Source of the DNA: Tardiphaga sp. P9-11
GTDB lineage: Bacteria > Pseudomonadota > Alphaproteobacteria > Rhizobiales > Xanthobacteraceae
Assembly (NCBI RefSeq): GCF_008329525.1
Contig: NZ_NPKQ01000010.1
Span: 1-64,000 of the forward strand
Direction of reading: 5' to 3'
DNA: 64,000 nucleotides
The position numbers were made by a program, and so were the translations under genes. The notes beneath the pieces are model-generated. The model made no database searches and was not told where the DNA came from. It saw only the letters and a program-made list of their open reading frames with translations. Each line of letters begins with the position of its first letter. The first letter of the stretch is position 1. Positions 35,465 through 44,332 of the stretch are shown in pieces.

Positions 35465-36274
35465 GTGAGTGAGAAGAAAGCACCCGGCAGTGTATCGAAG
35501 CTGCTGAACGCCTCATGGCTGCGTCCCTTCGTGCTGTTGGTGATGATCGTCGTCGGCTGGGATCTCGCAATCCGCATCTTCAACATTCCCGCCTATCAGA
35601 TCCCTGCGCCCGGCGATGTCGTGAAGGTGCTCTATACCGACTGGCCCGAGCTGCTCGCGCAGTCAGGGCCGACGACTTACGCAACGCTGCTCGGCTTTCT
35701 GGCGTCTGCCGTGTTCGGCATTCCGATCGCCATGCTGATCGCCGGTTCGCGGACCGTCGAGAGCTATGTCTATCCGCTGCTGGTGTTCTCGCAGTCGATT
35801 CCGAAGGTCGCCATCGCACCCTTGTTCGTGGTGTGGTTCGGCTTCGGCATCGTGCCGAAGATCATTGCCGCCTTTCTGCTCGGATTCTTTCCCGTCGTTG
35901 TGTCGGCGGTGCAAGGCTTCAAGTCGGTCGATCCCGACATGGTCGATCTCGCCCGCGCCATGAAGGGCAGCCGCTTTCGCGTGTTCTGCGCGGTGAACCT
36001 GCCGCACGCGCTGCCGGCGATCTTCTCCGGCCTCAAGGTCTCCGTCACGCTCGCCGTCGTCGGCGCGGTGGTCGGTGAGTTTGTGGGCTCAAATTCCGGC
36101 ATCGGTTATGTGCTGCAGCGGTCGATCGGCACCTTTGATTTGCCGACGATGTTTGCGGCTCTCGTGATCCTCGCGCTGCTCGGCGTCATTCTGTTCTGGC
36201 TTGTCGATCGTATCGAACGCTTTGCGATACCCTGGCATGTCAGTCAGCGCGCGGATGTCTTCGTCGGATCCTGA
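35465..36274 (+). CDS. ABC transporter permease (NitT/TauT type)
   Basis: A 269-residue inner-membrane permease with six predicted helices. The coupling (EAA-like) loop MVDLARAMKGSRFRVFCAVNLPHALPAI lies near residues 155-185 and contacts the ATPase. It belongs to the SsuC/TauC/ThiX-like class. GTG 35465 is chosen because GGGAGACG stands 6 nt upstream; a TTG further upstream lies inside the promoter. It is the first gene of the operon, with the binding protein and ATPase following. Confidence 0.92.
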   Translation: MSEKKAPGSVSKLLNASWLRPFVLLVMIVVGWDLAIRIFNIPAYQIPAPGDVVKVLYTDWPELLAQSGPTTYATLLGFLASAVFGIPIAMLIAGSRTVESYVYPLLVFSQSIPKVAIAPLFVVWFGFGIVPKIIAAFLLGFFPVVVSAVQGFKSVDPDMVDLARAMKGSRFRVFCAVNLPHALPAIFSGLKVSVTLAVVGAVVGEFVGSNSGIGYVLQRSIGTFDLPTMFAALVILALLGVILFWLVDRIERFAIPWHVSQRADVFVGS

Positions 36275-36346
36275 TCGGGACGTGCAATTCCAAACAAGCG
36301 GTCCGGCGAAACGGGCCGCAATCACTGCTTCAATGGGAGGCTACAA

Positions 36347-37339
36347 ATGCTGAAATGGGTTACTGCTGTTTCGACAGCTGCGATCACCGTCACGCTCGCA
36401 CTCGCCACGCCGGCCGCTGCCGCCGACAAGGTGACGCTGATGCTCAACTGGTATGTCTATGGCGAGCATGCGCCGTTCTATTACGGCAAGGCCAAGGGCA
36501 TCTATGAAGCCGAAGGCATCGATCTCGACATTCAGGAAGGCCGCGGTTCAGCTGCGACCGTGCAGGCCGTCGCCGCCAAGAGCGTGAATTTCGGCTATGT
36601 CGATGTCCCCACCATGATGCGCGCGGCCGTGAAGGGCGCCCCGGTGATCGCCACCGGCGTGCTGCTGCAGACCTCGGCCATGTCGGTGATGGGCTTCGTC
36701 GACAAGAACATCAAGAAGCCGGACGACATCAAGGGCAAGACCGTGGCGATCACGCCGGCGGATTCCATGACCCAGATCTGGCCGCTGTTCCTCAAGAAGG
36801 CCGGCCTCAAAGAATCGGATTTCAAGACCGTTGCCGGTGACGGACAGACCAAGCTCAACGCCGTCATCAACGGCCAGGCTGACCTGCTGCTCGGTTACGT
36901 TATGGACCAGTCCATGAAGATCAAGGATGCCACCGGCAAGGATGTCTATCCGATCAAGTTCGCCGATTACGGCATTCATCTGGTGTCGTCGGGCATCATC
37001 ACCAACACCGATTATGCCAAGGCCAATCCGGATCTCGTGAAGCGCTTCATGTCGGCGACCACCAAGGCCGTAGAAGCGGCATCCAAGGAGCCGAAGGCTG
37101 CTGCGCAGTCGATCCTCGATGCCAACCCGAAGGGCGGCAAGATCGAGACCCTGACTCAGGGGTTCGAACTCACCATCCCGCTCTACACGACGCCGGAAAC
37201 CAAGGGTAAGCGCCCGTTCCAGGTCACCGACCAGAACATGAAGGACTCGGTGGACCTGATGGTCGAATACGGCGGTCTGGAAGCCAAGGCCAAGGAAAAC
37301 CCGAAAGCCTTTTACACCAACGAATATCTGCCGAAGTAA
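36347..37339 (+). CDS. ABC transporter substrate-binding protein (NMT1/SsuA-like)
   Basis: A 330-residue periplasmic binding protein. The signal peptide (MLKWVTAVSTAAI..., cleavage after AAA near residue 25) is followed by LNWYVYGEHAPFYYGKAKGIYEAEGIDL, the standard opening of the NMT1/THI5-like group that binds thiamine precursors, sulfonates, riboflavin and similar molecules. GGGAGG lies upstream of the ATG. It delivers the unknown substrate to the permease encoded just before it. Sugar operons normally use other binding-protein families, so the substrate may be anionic or aromatic. Confidence 0.92.
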   Translation: MLKWVTAVSTAAITVTLALATPAAAADKVTLMLNWYVYGEHAPFYYGKAKGIYEAEGIDLDIQEGRGSAATVQAVAAKSVNFGYVDVPTMMRAAVKGAPVIATGVLLQTSAMSVMGFVDKNIKKPDDIKGKTVAITPADSMTQIWPLFLKKAGLKESDFKTVAGDGQTKLNAVINGQADLLLGYVMDQSMKIKDATGKDVYPIKFADYGIHLVSSGIITNTDYAKANPDLVKRFMSATTKAVEAASKEPKAAAQSILDANPKGGKIETLTQGFELTIPLYTTPETKGKRPFQVTDQNMKDSVDLMVEYGGLEAKAKENPKAFYTNEYLPK

Positions 37340-37389
37340 CCGGCCCGGTTGCTTCGACCGAACTGACGAAACCAACAGGACTAGCCTTC

Positions 37390-38241
37390 ATGACTGCAGC
37401 GATGAGGACCATGAGCGTCGATCAACCGAGTGCGCATCTTCGCGTCGTATCAGAGCAGTCCGCGCCATCGACGACGTCGGGGATCAATCTCTCCGGCGTC
37501 TCCAAGACCTATGGGACCGGCGACGGCAAAGTGCCGTCACTGCGTCCCCTGGACTTCCACATCAATGACGGCGAGTTCTTCGTCGTGGTCGGCCCATCGG
37601 GCTGCGGCAAGTCCACGCTGCTCAAGATGATCTCGGGACTGCTTCCACCGACGACCGGCGAAATCCACGTCGACGGCAACAAGGTCACCGAGCCGCATGG
37701 CGATGTCGGCATCGTGTTCCAGAACGCGCTGTTGCTGCCGTGGCGCAACATCATCAATAACGTGTTGATGCCGATCGATATGAAGAACCTGCCGCGCGCC
37801 GATTATATGGACCGCGCCAAGCAGCTTCTGAAAATGGTTGGCCTCGAAGGCTTCGAGAAGAAGCTGCCGTGGCAGCTCTCCGGCGGCATGCAGCAGCGGG
37901 CCTCGATTTGCCGTGCACTGGTTCACGATCCCAAGATCATGATGATGGACGAGCCGTTCGGCGCGCTGGACGCCATGACGCGCGAGAAGATGAATGTCGA
38001 GCTGTCGCGCATCCAGCGCACCACTGGCAAGACGATCCTCCTGATCACCCATTCGATTCCGGAAGCCGTGTTTCTCGCCGACAAGGTGCTGGTGATGACC
38101 GAACGCCCCGGCGGCATCGCTGCGATTTACGACGTGCCGCTCGGCCGCGAGCGCACCCTCGATGCGATGGCCAACCCGATCTTCATCGATCTCGTTGCGC
38201 GCATCCGCAAGCATTTCATGACCAACAGCGCGCTGGACTAA
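37390..38241 (+). CDS. ABC transporter ATP-binding protein (NitT/TauT type)
   Basis: A 283-residue ATPase. Walker A GPSGCGKST is at residues 68-76, the Q-loop glutamine is Gln111, the signature LSGGMQQR starts at 163, and the Walker B MMMDEP has Asp187 and Glu188, followed by the H-loop in ITHSIPEA. Closest in type to SsuB/TauB. It completes the importer with the preceding permease and binding protein. ATG 37390 is used; the first 30 residues are a poorly conserved extension, so a later start is possible. Confidence 0.93.
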   Translation: MTAAMRTMSVDQPSAHLRVVSEQSAPSTTSGINLSGVSKTYGTGDGKVPSLRPLDFHINDGEFFVVVGPSGCGKSTLLKMISGLLPPTTGEIHVDGNKVTEPHGDVGIVFQNALLLPWRNIINNVLMPIDMKNLPRADYMDRAKQLLKMVGLEGFEKKLPWQLSGGMQQRASICRALVHDPKIMMMDEPFGALDAMTREKMNVELSRIQRTTGKTILLITHSIPEAVFLADKVLVMTERPGGIAAIYDVPLGRERTLDAMANPIFIDLVARIRKHFMTNSALD

Positions 38242-38252
38242 GGCACACTTCC

Positions 38253-39665
38253 ATGTCGCCACGCATCGCCTTGCGAGACATTACGCTGTTCGAGCGCCAC
38301 GTGGCGTTCGTGCGGCCGTTTCGCTTTGGCGCCGTGACGGTCAATGCCGCGCCGCAGGCTTTCGTGCGCGTCGAGCTCGAGGTCGAAGGCAAGGGCGTGT
38401 TTGTCGGCGCCTCGGCCGAGCTGATGGTGCCGAAGTGGTTCGACAAGCGGCCGCATCTCGCCGTTGATGACACCGTGAATGAGCTCCGGCAGTCGCTGGT
38501 CATCGCCAAAGAACTCTATCGCGCGCAATCCGGTTTCATTTCCGCCTTCGGTCTGCATGCGGCTTGTATCGGCGAACAGATGAAGGCCTGTGCTGAACTG
38601 GACATTCCACCTCTGGCCGCAGGCTTCGGCCCGGCGGAAATCGACAAGGCTGTGCTGGACGCGCTGCTGCGTGGTCTCAATCTGAATTTCTTCGACGGCA
38701 TGGTTGCAAATGTCGCCGGCCTCACGGTGCGTCTTGCGCCCGATCTCGGCGCTGACGACATCGCGACGTTCCTCGCGGGCCGTGAGCGGCTCGAGCGCGT
38801 CGCGCTTCGCCATACCGTCGGCCTCGATGATGTGATCGAAGGCGAGGGCGGTGTCGCCGACCCCCGCGAAAACAGCGGCGCACGCTACTTCAAGCTGAAG
38901 ATGAACGGCGATCCGGAAGCCGATGCAGCACGGCTGACACGCATTGGTCAGGCACTGACGACGCTGCCTTGCGATTATCAGGTCACTCTCGACGCCAACG
39001 AACAATATGCCGATCTTCATGCACTCGGGGCACTGGTTGATCGTCTCGATAACGACAGCGCACTTACGACCATCGCATCGAAACTCCTGTATATCGAGCA
39101 GCCGATGCCGCGCGACATTACGCGGGAGTCGCCGTTGGGCCGACTGTCATCGCGAAATTTCATCATCGACGAGGCCGACGATAACTGGGACGCATTCCCC
39201 GCCGCCAAGGCGCTGGGCTATCGCGGCATTTCCTCAAAATCCTGCAAGGGCTTCTACAAGTCCGTCGCCAATGCGACGCGCGCCGCGGCGTGGAGCGCGC
39301 AGGGCGTCGAGCATTTCATCACCGGCGAGGATCTCACCTGCCAGGCCGGGCTCGGTGTGCAGCAGGATCTCGCGCTCGGTGCGTTGATCGGTGTCACCCA
39401 TGCCGAGCGCAACGGCCACCATTACGTCGATGGTTTCGGCAGCGCGCCGGATGGCGAGGCAGAGGCATTCCTCAGGGCTCATCCCGATCTCTACAGCCGG
39501 GATGGCGACACCATCCGTCTGTCGATTCACGACGGCGATCTCCTCACGGGATCGCTGACCTCTGCCGGATTTGCATCCGGCGCATATCCGGACTGGTCGG
39601 TGCTGTCGCCGCTCCAGCTCGCTTCATCCGATCATTCCCAAACTAAAGTTCTCCAGGAGTCCTGA
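38253..39665 (+). CDS. Enolase-superfamily (mandelate racemase/MLE-like) protein
   Basis: A 470-residue protein. An N-terminal capping domain is followed by a barrel with recognisable enolase-superfamily residues: KLK (Lys214, Lys216) on strand 2, metal ligands Asp247 (TLDANE), Glu282 (YIEQP) and Asp306/Glu307 (IIDEADD), and Lys329 (GISSKS) on strand 6. A KxK plus a strand-6 lysine is the muconate-lactonising-enzyme pattern, so proton abstraction next to a carboxylate (cycloisomerisation, racemisation or dehydration) is expected. It is longer than most members. It starts 11 bp after the ATPase gene and ends 2 bp before the dehydrogenase gene. Confidence 0.83.
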   Translation: MSPRIALRDITLFERHVAFVRPFRFGAVTVNAAPQAFVRVELEVEGKGVFVGASAELMVPKWFDKRPHLAVDDTVNELRQSLVIAKELYRAQSGFISAFGLHAACIGEQMKACAELDIPPLAAGFGPAEIDKAVLDALLRGLNLNFFDGMVANVAGLTVRLAPDLGADDIATFLAGRERLERVALRHTVGLDDVIEGEGGVADPRENSGARYFKLKMNGDPEADAARLTRIGQALTTLPCDYQVTLDANEQYADLHALGALVDRLDNDSALTTIASKLLYIEQPMPRDITRESPLGRLSSRNFIIDEADDNWDAFPAAKALGYRGISSKSCKGFYKSVANATRAAAWSAQGVEHFITGEDLTCQAGLGVQQDLALGALIGVTHAERNGHHYVDGFGSAPDGEAEAFLRAHPDLYSRDGDTIRLSIHDGDLLTGSLTSAGFASGAYPDWSVLSPLQLASSDHSQTKVLQES

Positions 39666-39667
39666 CT

Positions 39668-40819
39668 ATGGCTGTCCACCGCCTCGGCATCATCATGAAC
39701 GGCATCACCGGCCGTATGGGTCTCAACCAGCATCTCGTGCGCTCGATCGTTGCGATCCGTGCGCAAGGTGGCGTGACCCTGAAGAACGGCGACCGCATGA
39801 TGCCGGATCCGATCCTGGTCGGCCGCAATGCCGAGAAGATCGAGGGCCTCGCCAAGAAGTACGGCATCGAGCGCTGGACCACCGATCTCGACAAGGCCTT
39901 CGCCGACAAGAACGACAGCATCTTCTTCGACGCGGCGACCACGCAGGCACGCCCGGGTCTGCTCAACCGCGCCATCGAGGCCGGCAAGCACATCTATTGC
40001 GAGAAGCCGATCGCGACCAATCTGGAAGCGGCGCTCGACGTCATCAAGAAGGCGAACGCCAAGGGCCTCAAGCACGGCACGGTGCAGGACAAGCTATTCC
40101 TGCCAGGCCTGAAGAAGCTGGCGATGCTGCGTGACTCGGGCTTCTTCGGCAAGATGCTCTCGGTGCGCGGCGAGTTCGGCTACTGGGTGTTTGAGGGCGA
40201 CTGGCAGGAAGCCCAGCGCCCGTCCTGGAACTACCGCGCCGAAGACGGCGGCGGCATGATCCTCGACATGGTCTGCCACTGGCGCTACGTGCTTGATAAC
40301 CTGTTCGGCGAAGTCGAGAGCTTGACGTGTTTGGGCACCACCGACATTCCGGCGCGTTGGGACGAGCAGGGCAAGAAGTACACGGCGACCGCCGACGATT
40401 CCGCCTATGCGACCTTCAAGCTGAAGGGCGGCGTCATCGCCCATATGAACATGTCCTGGGCCACCCGCGTCTATCGCGATGACCTCGTGACCTTCCAGGT
40501 CGATGGCACCCACGGTTCGGCCGTTGCCGGTCTCACCGAGTGCATGATCCAGGCCCGTCAGGCGACGCCGCGCCCGATCTGGAATCCCGACGAGAAGCGC
40601 ACCCACGATTTCTATGCCGACTGGCAGAAGGTTCCGGACAACGCCGTCTACGACAACGGCTTCAAGGAACAGTGGGAAATGTTCATTCGGCACGTCTGCG
40701 AGGACGCGCCCTACAAGTACACGCTGCTCGAAGGCGCCAAGGGCGTGCAGCTCGTCGAATGCGCGCTGGAAAGCTGGAAGGAGCGTCGCTGGATCGACGT
40801 TCCCGCACTCAAGGTCTGA
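39668..40819 (+). CDS. Gfo/Idh/MocA-family dehydrogenase
   Basis: A 383-residue NAD(P)-dependent oxidoreductase. The N-terminal nucleotide fold has GIIMNGITGRMG in place of the usual GxGxxG. The family EKP motif is at 112-114 (Glu, Lys, Pro), and an active-site GGGMILDMVCHWRYVLD segment supplies the usual acid/His pair. It probably oxidises or reduces a hydroxyl of a sugar-, cyclitol- or sugar-acid-like substrate. It is tightly coupled to the enolase-like gene upstream (2-bp gap) and to the DUF993 gene 8 bp downstream. Confidence 0.88.
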   Translation: MAVHRLGIIMNGITGRMGLNQHLVRSIVAIRAQGGVTLKNGDRMMPDPILVGRNAEKIEGLAKKYGIERWTTDLDKAFADKNDSIFFDAATTQARPGLLNRAIEAGKHIYCEKPIATNLEAALDVIKKANAKGLKHGTVQDKLFLPGLKKLAMLRDSGFFGKMLSVRGEFGYWVFEGDWQEAQRPSWNYRAEDGGGMILDMVCHWRYVLDNLFGEVESLTCLGTTDIPARWDEQGKKYTATADDSAYATFKLKGGVIAHMNMSWATRVYRDDLVTFQVDGTHGSAVAGLTECMIQARQATPRPIWNPDEKRTHDFYADWQKVPDNAVYDNGFKEQWEMFIRHVCEDAPYKYTLLEGAKGVQLVECALESWKERRWIDVPALKV

Positions 40820-40827
40820 GGTTCGCC

Positions 40828-42027
40828 ATGAACAAGCCAGTCATGCCCACATCGACCGCGTCGTCGCTGTCGCTGAAACTGCCGAAGGCTGATCGTTCGA
40901 TCGAGACCTATCGTCTCGCAGCGTCGCGCACGTTTCCGGCCAAGTTGGACGGCACGCTGAACCGCATCGCCTTCTCGGCGGCGCATATCGTCGCCGACCC
41001 GCTGGCGGAGTGCGATCCGTGGCTCAATCAGACCATCGATTGGGACCGCACCATCGCGTTTCGTGAGCATGTCTGGGATCTCGGTCTTGGCGTCGCGGAA
41101 GCGATGGACACCGCCCAGCGCGGCATGGGCATGGACTGGCCGACCTCGCTCGAACTCATCACGCGCTCTGTCGCGGCGGCGAAGCCGCGCGGCGCGCTGG
41201 TGTTCTCGGGTGCCGGCACCGATCACCTCGCGGTGGAAGACGCAAAGTCCATTGATGATGTGATCAAGGCGTACGAACAGCAGTTCGAAGCCATCGAGAA
41301 AATCGGCGGCCGCATCATCCTGATGGCGTCGCGCGCGCTGGCCAAGCTCGGCAGGAGCGCCGAGGATTACGGCCGCGTCTATGACCGCATCCTGTCGCAG
41401 TCGGCGCAGCCGGTGATCATCCACTGGCTCGGCGACATGTTCGATCCGGCGCTGGCGAATTATTGGGGCACGCCGAGCCTCGACACCGCGATGGATATCG
41501 CGGTCGACGTCATCAACCGCAACGCCGCCAAGGTCGACGGCGTCAAGGTCTCGCTGCTCGACGCGCAGCGCGAAATCGACATGCGTCGTCGTCTTGATCC
41601 CAAGGTCAAGATGTATACCGGCGACGATTTCAACTATGCCGAACTGATCGCCGGCGACGACAAGGGCTTTTCGCACGCGCTGCTCGGCATATTCGACGCT
41701 ATCGCACCGGCCGCGTCCTATGCATTGTCGCGTTTGGCGGCGGGCGACGAGGCCGGCTTCCACGATGTGCTGGGTCCCACGGTGCCGCTGTCGCGTCACA
41801 TCTTCAAGGCGCCGACGCGGTTCTACAAAACGGGGATCGTGTTCATGGCCTATCTCAACGGCCATCAGGACCACTTTGCCATGATCGGCGGCCAGGAAAG
41901 CACGCGCTCGACGCAGCATCTCGCCGAGTTGTTCCGTCTCGCCGACAAGGCCGGTCTCTTGGCCAATCCCGAACTGGCGACGCAGCGCATGAAGGCGATT
42001 ATGGTCACACGCGGGATCGAAGCCTGA
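40828..42027 (+). CDS. DUF993 protein, TIM-barrel aldolase-like
   Basis: A 399-residue protein I assign to the DUF993 family (dihydrodipicolinate synthase-like barrel). Visible conserved pieces include FSAAHIVADPLAE near residue 50, SGAGTDHL, IIHWLGDMFDPALANYWG, GVKVSLLD (lysine at the position of a possible Schiff base), MYTGDDFNY and GHQDHFAMIGG. The family has no established reaction that I know of. By fold it would suit a retro-aldol or dehydration step. The start is ATG 40828; it lies inside the seven-gene operon and touches the next gene (1-bp gap). Confidence 0.82.
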   Translation: MNKPVMPTSTASSLSLKLPKADRSIETYRLAASRTFPAKLDGTLNRIAFSAAHIVADPLAECDPWLNQTIDWDRTIAFREHVWDLGLGVAEAMDTAQRGMGMDWPTSLELITRSVAAAKPRGALVFSGAGTDHLAVEDAKSIDDVIKAYEQQFEAIEKIGGRIILMASRALAKLGRSAEDYGRVYDRILSQSAQPVIIHWLGDMFDPALANYWGTPSLDTAMDIAVDVINRNAAKVDGVKVSLLDAQREIDMRRRLDPKVKMYTGDDFNYAELIAGDDKGFSHALLGIFDAIAPAASYALSRLAAGDEAGFHDVLGPTVPLSRHIFKAPTRFYKTGIVFMAYLNGHQDHFAMIGGQESTRSTQHLAELFRLADKAGLLANPELATQRMKAIMVTRGIEA

Positions 42028-42028
42028 G

Positions 42029-42892
42029 ATGCGTGATTTCTCGAATGACCATCGCTGGCTGTCGCTGAATACGGCGACAGTGCGCAAGCAGGGCGACTTC
42101 GTCGCCATCGCCGAGGCCTGTGCGCGTCACAAGATCCGCGGTGTTTCGCCGTGGCGCGATCAGGTCGCGCTTGTCGGTCTCGACAAGGCCGTGAAGGCGG
42201 TCAGGGATCACGATCTCGAACTGTCCGGCTATTGCCGCGGCGGCATGTTCGTCTCCGACGAAGCCCATCGCCAGCAGCAGCGCGATGACAACAAACGCTG
42301 CGTCGATGAAGCGGTAGCATTGGGCTCACCTTGCATCGTGCTGGTCGTCGGTGGCCTGCCGCAGTATTCGCGGCCGGGCTCTGCGCCATCGAAGAACATC
42401 ATCAATGCGCGCGCGCAGGTCGATGACGGCATCGCCGAAATGATGGAATATGCCAGGCAGGCGAAGATGCCACTGGCCATCGAGCCGCTGCATCCGGCCT
42501 ATGCGGCCGACCGCGCCTGCGTGAATACGACGGAACAGGCACTCGATATCTGCGACCGGCTCGATCCCAACCGCACCGGCATGCTCGGCGTCGCCCTAGA
42601 CGTCTATCACATCTGGTGGGACCCGGAGATGCATGGGCAGATCGCACGGGCAGGACAGGACCGTCTGCTCGCATTTCACGTCTGCGACTGGCTGGTGCCG
42701 ACGAAGGACATCCTCAACGACCGCGGTATGATGGGCGACGGCGTCATCGATATCCGCAGCGCACGTGCTGCTGTGGAAGCGCAGGGCTTTGCCGGTTATT
42801 CCGAGATCGAGATCTTTTCGGAGAACTGGTGGAGCAAGTCGATGGACGAGGTACTGACCACCTGCATCGAGCGACACAAGACGGTGGTATAG
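42029..42892 (+). CDS. Sugar phosphate isomerase/epimerase-like TIM-barrel protein
   Basis: A 287-residue xylose isomerase-like barrel (AP-endonuclease 2 superfamily). Expected metal-site residues are seen: Glu in LAIEPLHP, Asp in VALDVYHIWWDP, His in LLAFHVCDW and Glu in YSEIEIFS. Such enzymes epimerise or isomerise sugars and keto-sugars, and in some pathways eliminate at 3-keto intermediates. It is the last gene of the operon, one base after the DUF993 stop. A dispersed-repeat-like sequence follows directly. Function within the pathway is inferred only. Confidence 0.87.
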   Translation: MRDFSNDHRWLSLNTATVRKQGDFVAIAEACARHKIRGVSPWRDQVALVGLDKAVKAVRDHDLELSGYCRGGMFVSDEAHRQQQRDDNKRCVDEAVALGSPCIVLVVGGLPQYSRPGSAPSKNIINARAQVDDGIAEMMEYARQAKMPLAIEPLHPAYAADRACVNTTEQALDICDRLDPNRTGMLGVALDVYHIWWDPEMHGQIARAGQDRLLAFHVCDWLVPTKDILNDRGMMGDGVIDIRSARAAVEAQGFAGYSEIEIFSENWWSKSMDEVLTTCIERHKTVV

Positions 42893-43586
42893 TAGCTGAA
42901 CTCGTCATTCCAGGGCGTGCTTCGCGGCGAAGCGGGCAAAGCACGAGCCCGGAAGCTCGATATGTTTGGCGCAGTCAGAGCTTCCCGTGTCGGGATTCTC
43001 AGCCACTCCAAGTAGAGTGCTGAGGCTCTGTGCCGTCGCCTTCTGCGCCGGTGCCACCCCGGAATGACAGTTTGGGACTAGAGCACCTAAACATTTTTTT
43101 CCTATTTATTTTTGACAATAATCCAGAAAGGGTTGTAACCCGCGCACCTCGTTCGCGAGGGGGCGCTTCGAGAGGCGTCTCGAGGCGGAGCGGGATGTGG
43201 CGCCTGCGGGCGAGGGAGGACGTATCCATGCGTAACCGGGAGGCCTCGGGTCGCCGTCCGGGGCCACTACAGGGGTCTGCCGCTATCGTGCGGCTTATTG
43301 GTGCGGGTGAAGGCGGGAAAACCGCTGGTTGACGGGCGCGATGCCCATGCCCAGTACAGGAAGAATGGTCCCGTCGCCCAAGATCGCCACGGTGGCGCGC
43401 CCTCAAGGCGTTGCGCGGGAGCCTCACGGCCTCGCGCCACAAACCATCCCTTGCGCCTTATGGCGCGCCGCCACCCCTCATCTTGAGGGACTGCTCACAT
43501 CTCGACGCTCCGGCGTCGCGAGAATGCAACACTGTGGCGGCGCGATACCACCTGCAGTCATTCTCCTGACGCGACGCACCATTTTG
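42893..43586. other. Gene-poor region with dispersed intergenic repeat sequence
   Basis: About 0.7 kb without a supportable gene. The left part has inverted TCATTCC (42906-42912) and GGAATGA (43062-43068) with nested GC hairpins such as GCTTCG...CGAAGC, typical of Bradyrhizobium-type dispersed repeats (recalled, not searched). A short AT-rich patch follows (about 43090-43130), then GC-rich sequence with many short open frames on both strands but no ribosome sites or family resemblance. Confidence 0.55.
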
Positions 43587-43617
43587 TTGACAGAAACTTG
43601 GGTGAGTGCTTACTCAC
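43587..43617 (+). promoter_or_regulatory. Promoter with overlapping palindromic operator for the tetR-RND operon
   Basis: TTGACA at 43587-43592 is followed at about 17 bp by the -10 region, which lies inside a palindrome: GTGAGT (43602-43607) and ACTCAC (43612-43617) around GCTT. A TetR-family repressor bound here would block RNA polymerase. The ATG at 43624 is so close that the transcript would have almost no leader. Confidence 0.7.
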
Positions 43618-43623
43618 GACGCT

Positions 43624-44331
43624 ATGAGCACACTTCGAATGACCCATGACCTCAGGCGCGAGCTGATCCTCAGCGCAGCGAAGCGATGCTTTGCGCGCAA
43701 TGGATTTGCCGGCACCACGACCAAGAGCGTCGCGGCTGCAGCGTCGATTTCGGAAGGCCTGCTGTTCAAGCACTTCCCGACCAAGTCTGCGCTCTATGCC
43801 GAGATCCTGGCGGAGGAATGCGAAGCCGACCCCGGGCTCAACAAGCTGCTCGGTCTGCCGCCGTCGACCGAGACGCTGGTGATTCTGATTCGCGGCATGG
43901 TCGGACACTTCCTCGACATTCCGCGCGATCCCGATCCCGATCATGAAGAGGCGCAGCGCCTGCGGCTGATGGTCATCAGCCAGTTGCAGGACGGCGAATT
44001 CGCCCGGCTGCTGTTCGACAAGATCGGCGAACTGATTGGCCCGACCTTTACGGCGTCACTGGAGCACGCTGTCGGGACGGGTGACGCGGTCCGGGTCGGA
44101 AGAGAGCCGATGGGTCTTTTCTGGTTCGCGCACCACACCGCGATGATGGCGGCATTATCGCGCCTTCCCTCGGTTCCCTGTTTGCCTTATGCCAGCACCG
44201 CCGATAATGAGCGGCAACTTTGCGAATTTATTCTCCGCGGAATCGGACTGAAAGACACGGCGATCGCGACGTATATCGATCGCGAGCTTCCGCCGGACCT
44301 GATGCCAGCGAATACGACAGAAAGCGCATGA
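43624..44331 (+). CDS. TetR/AcrR-family repressor of the RND efflux operon
   Basis: A 235-residue regulator. The N-terminal helix-turn-helix (residues about 8-60: LILSAAKRCFARNGFAG ... SVAAAASISEGLLFKHF) is followed by a helical ligand-binding domain. The start is ATG 43624; ATG 43639 is possible. Its operator-like palindrome overlaps its own promoter, so autorepression with induction by an efflux substrate is likely. The stop sits 1 bp before the adaptor gene, so regulator, adaptor and pump are co-transcribed. Confidence 0.9.
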   Translation: MSTLRMTHDLRRELILSAAKRCFARNGFAGTTTKSVAAAASISEGLLFKHFPTKSALYAEILAEECEADPGLNKLLGLPPSTETLVILIRGMVGHFLDIPRDPDPDHEEAQRLRLMVISQLQDGEFARLLFDKIGELIGPTFTASLEHAVGTGDAVRVGREPMGLFWFAHHTAMMAALSRLPSVPCLPYASTADNERQLCEFILRGIGLKDTAIATYIDRELPPDLMPANTTESA

Positions 44332-44332
44332 C

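Noticed and set aside
43030-43332. 100-codon rightward frame in the gene-poor region
   Set aside because: No ribosome site, no family resemblance, and composition changes abruptly within it; better seen as repeat DNA.
42893-43586. Small RNA gene in the gene-poor region
   Set aside because: Hairpins are present but no promoter-terminator pair could be identified.
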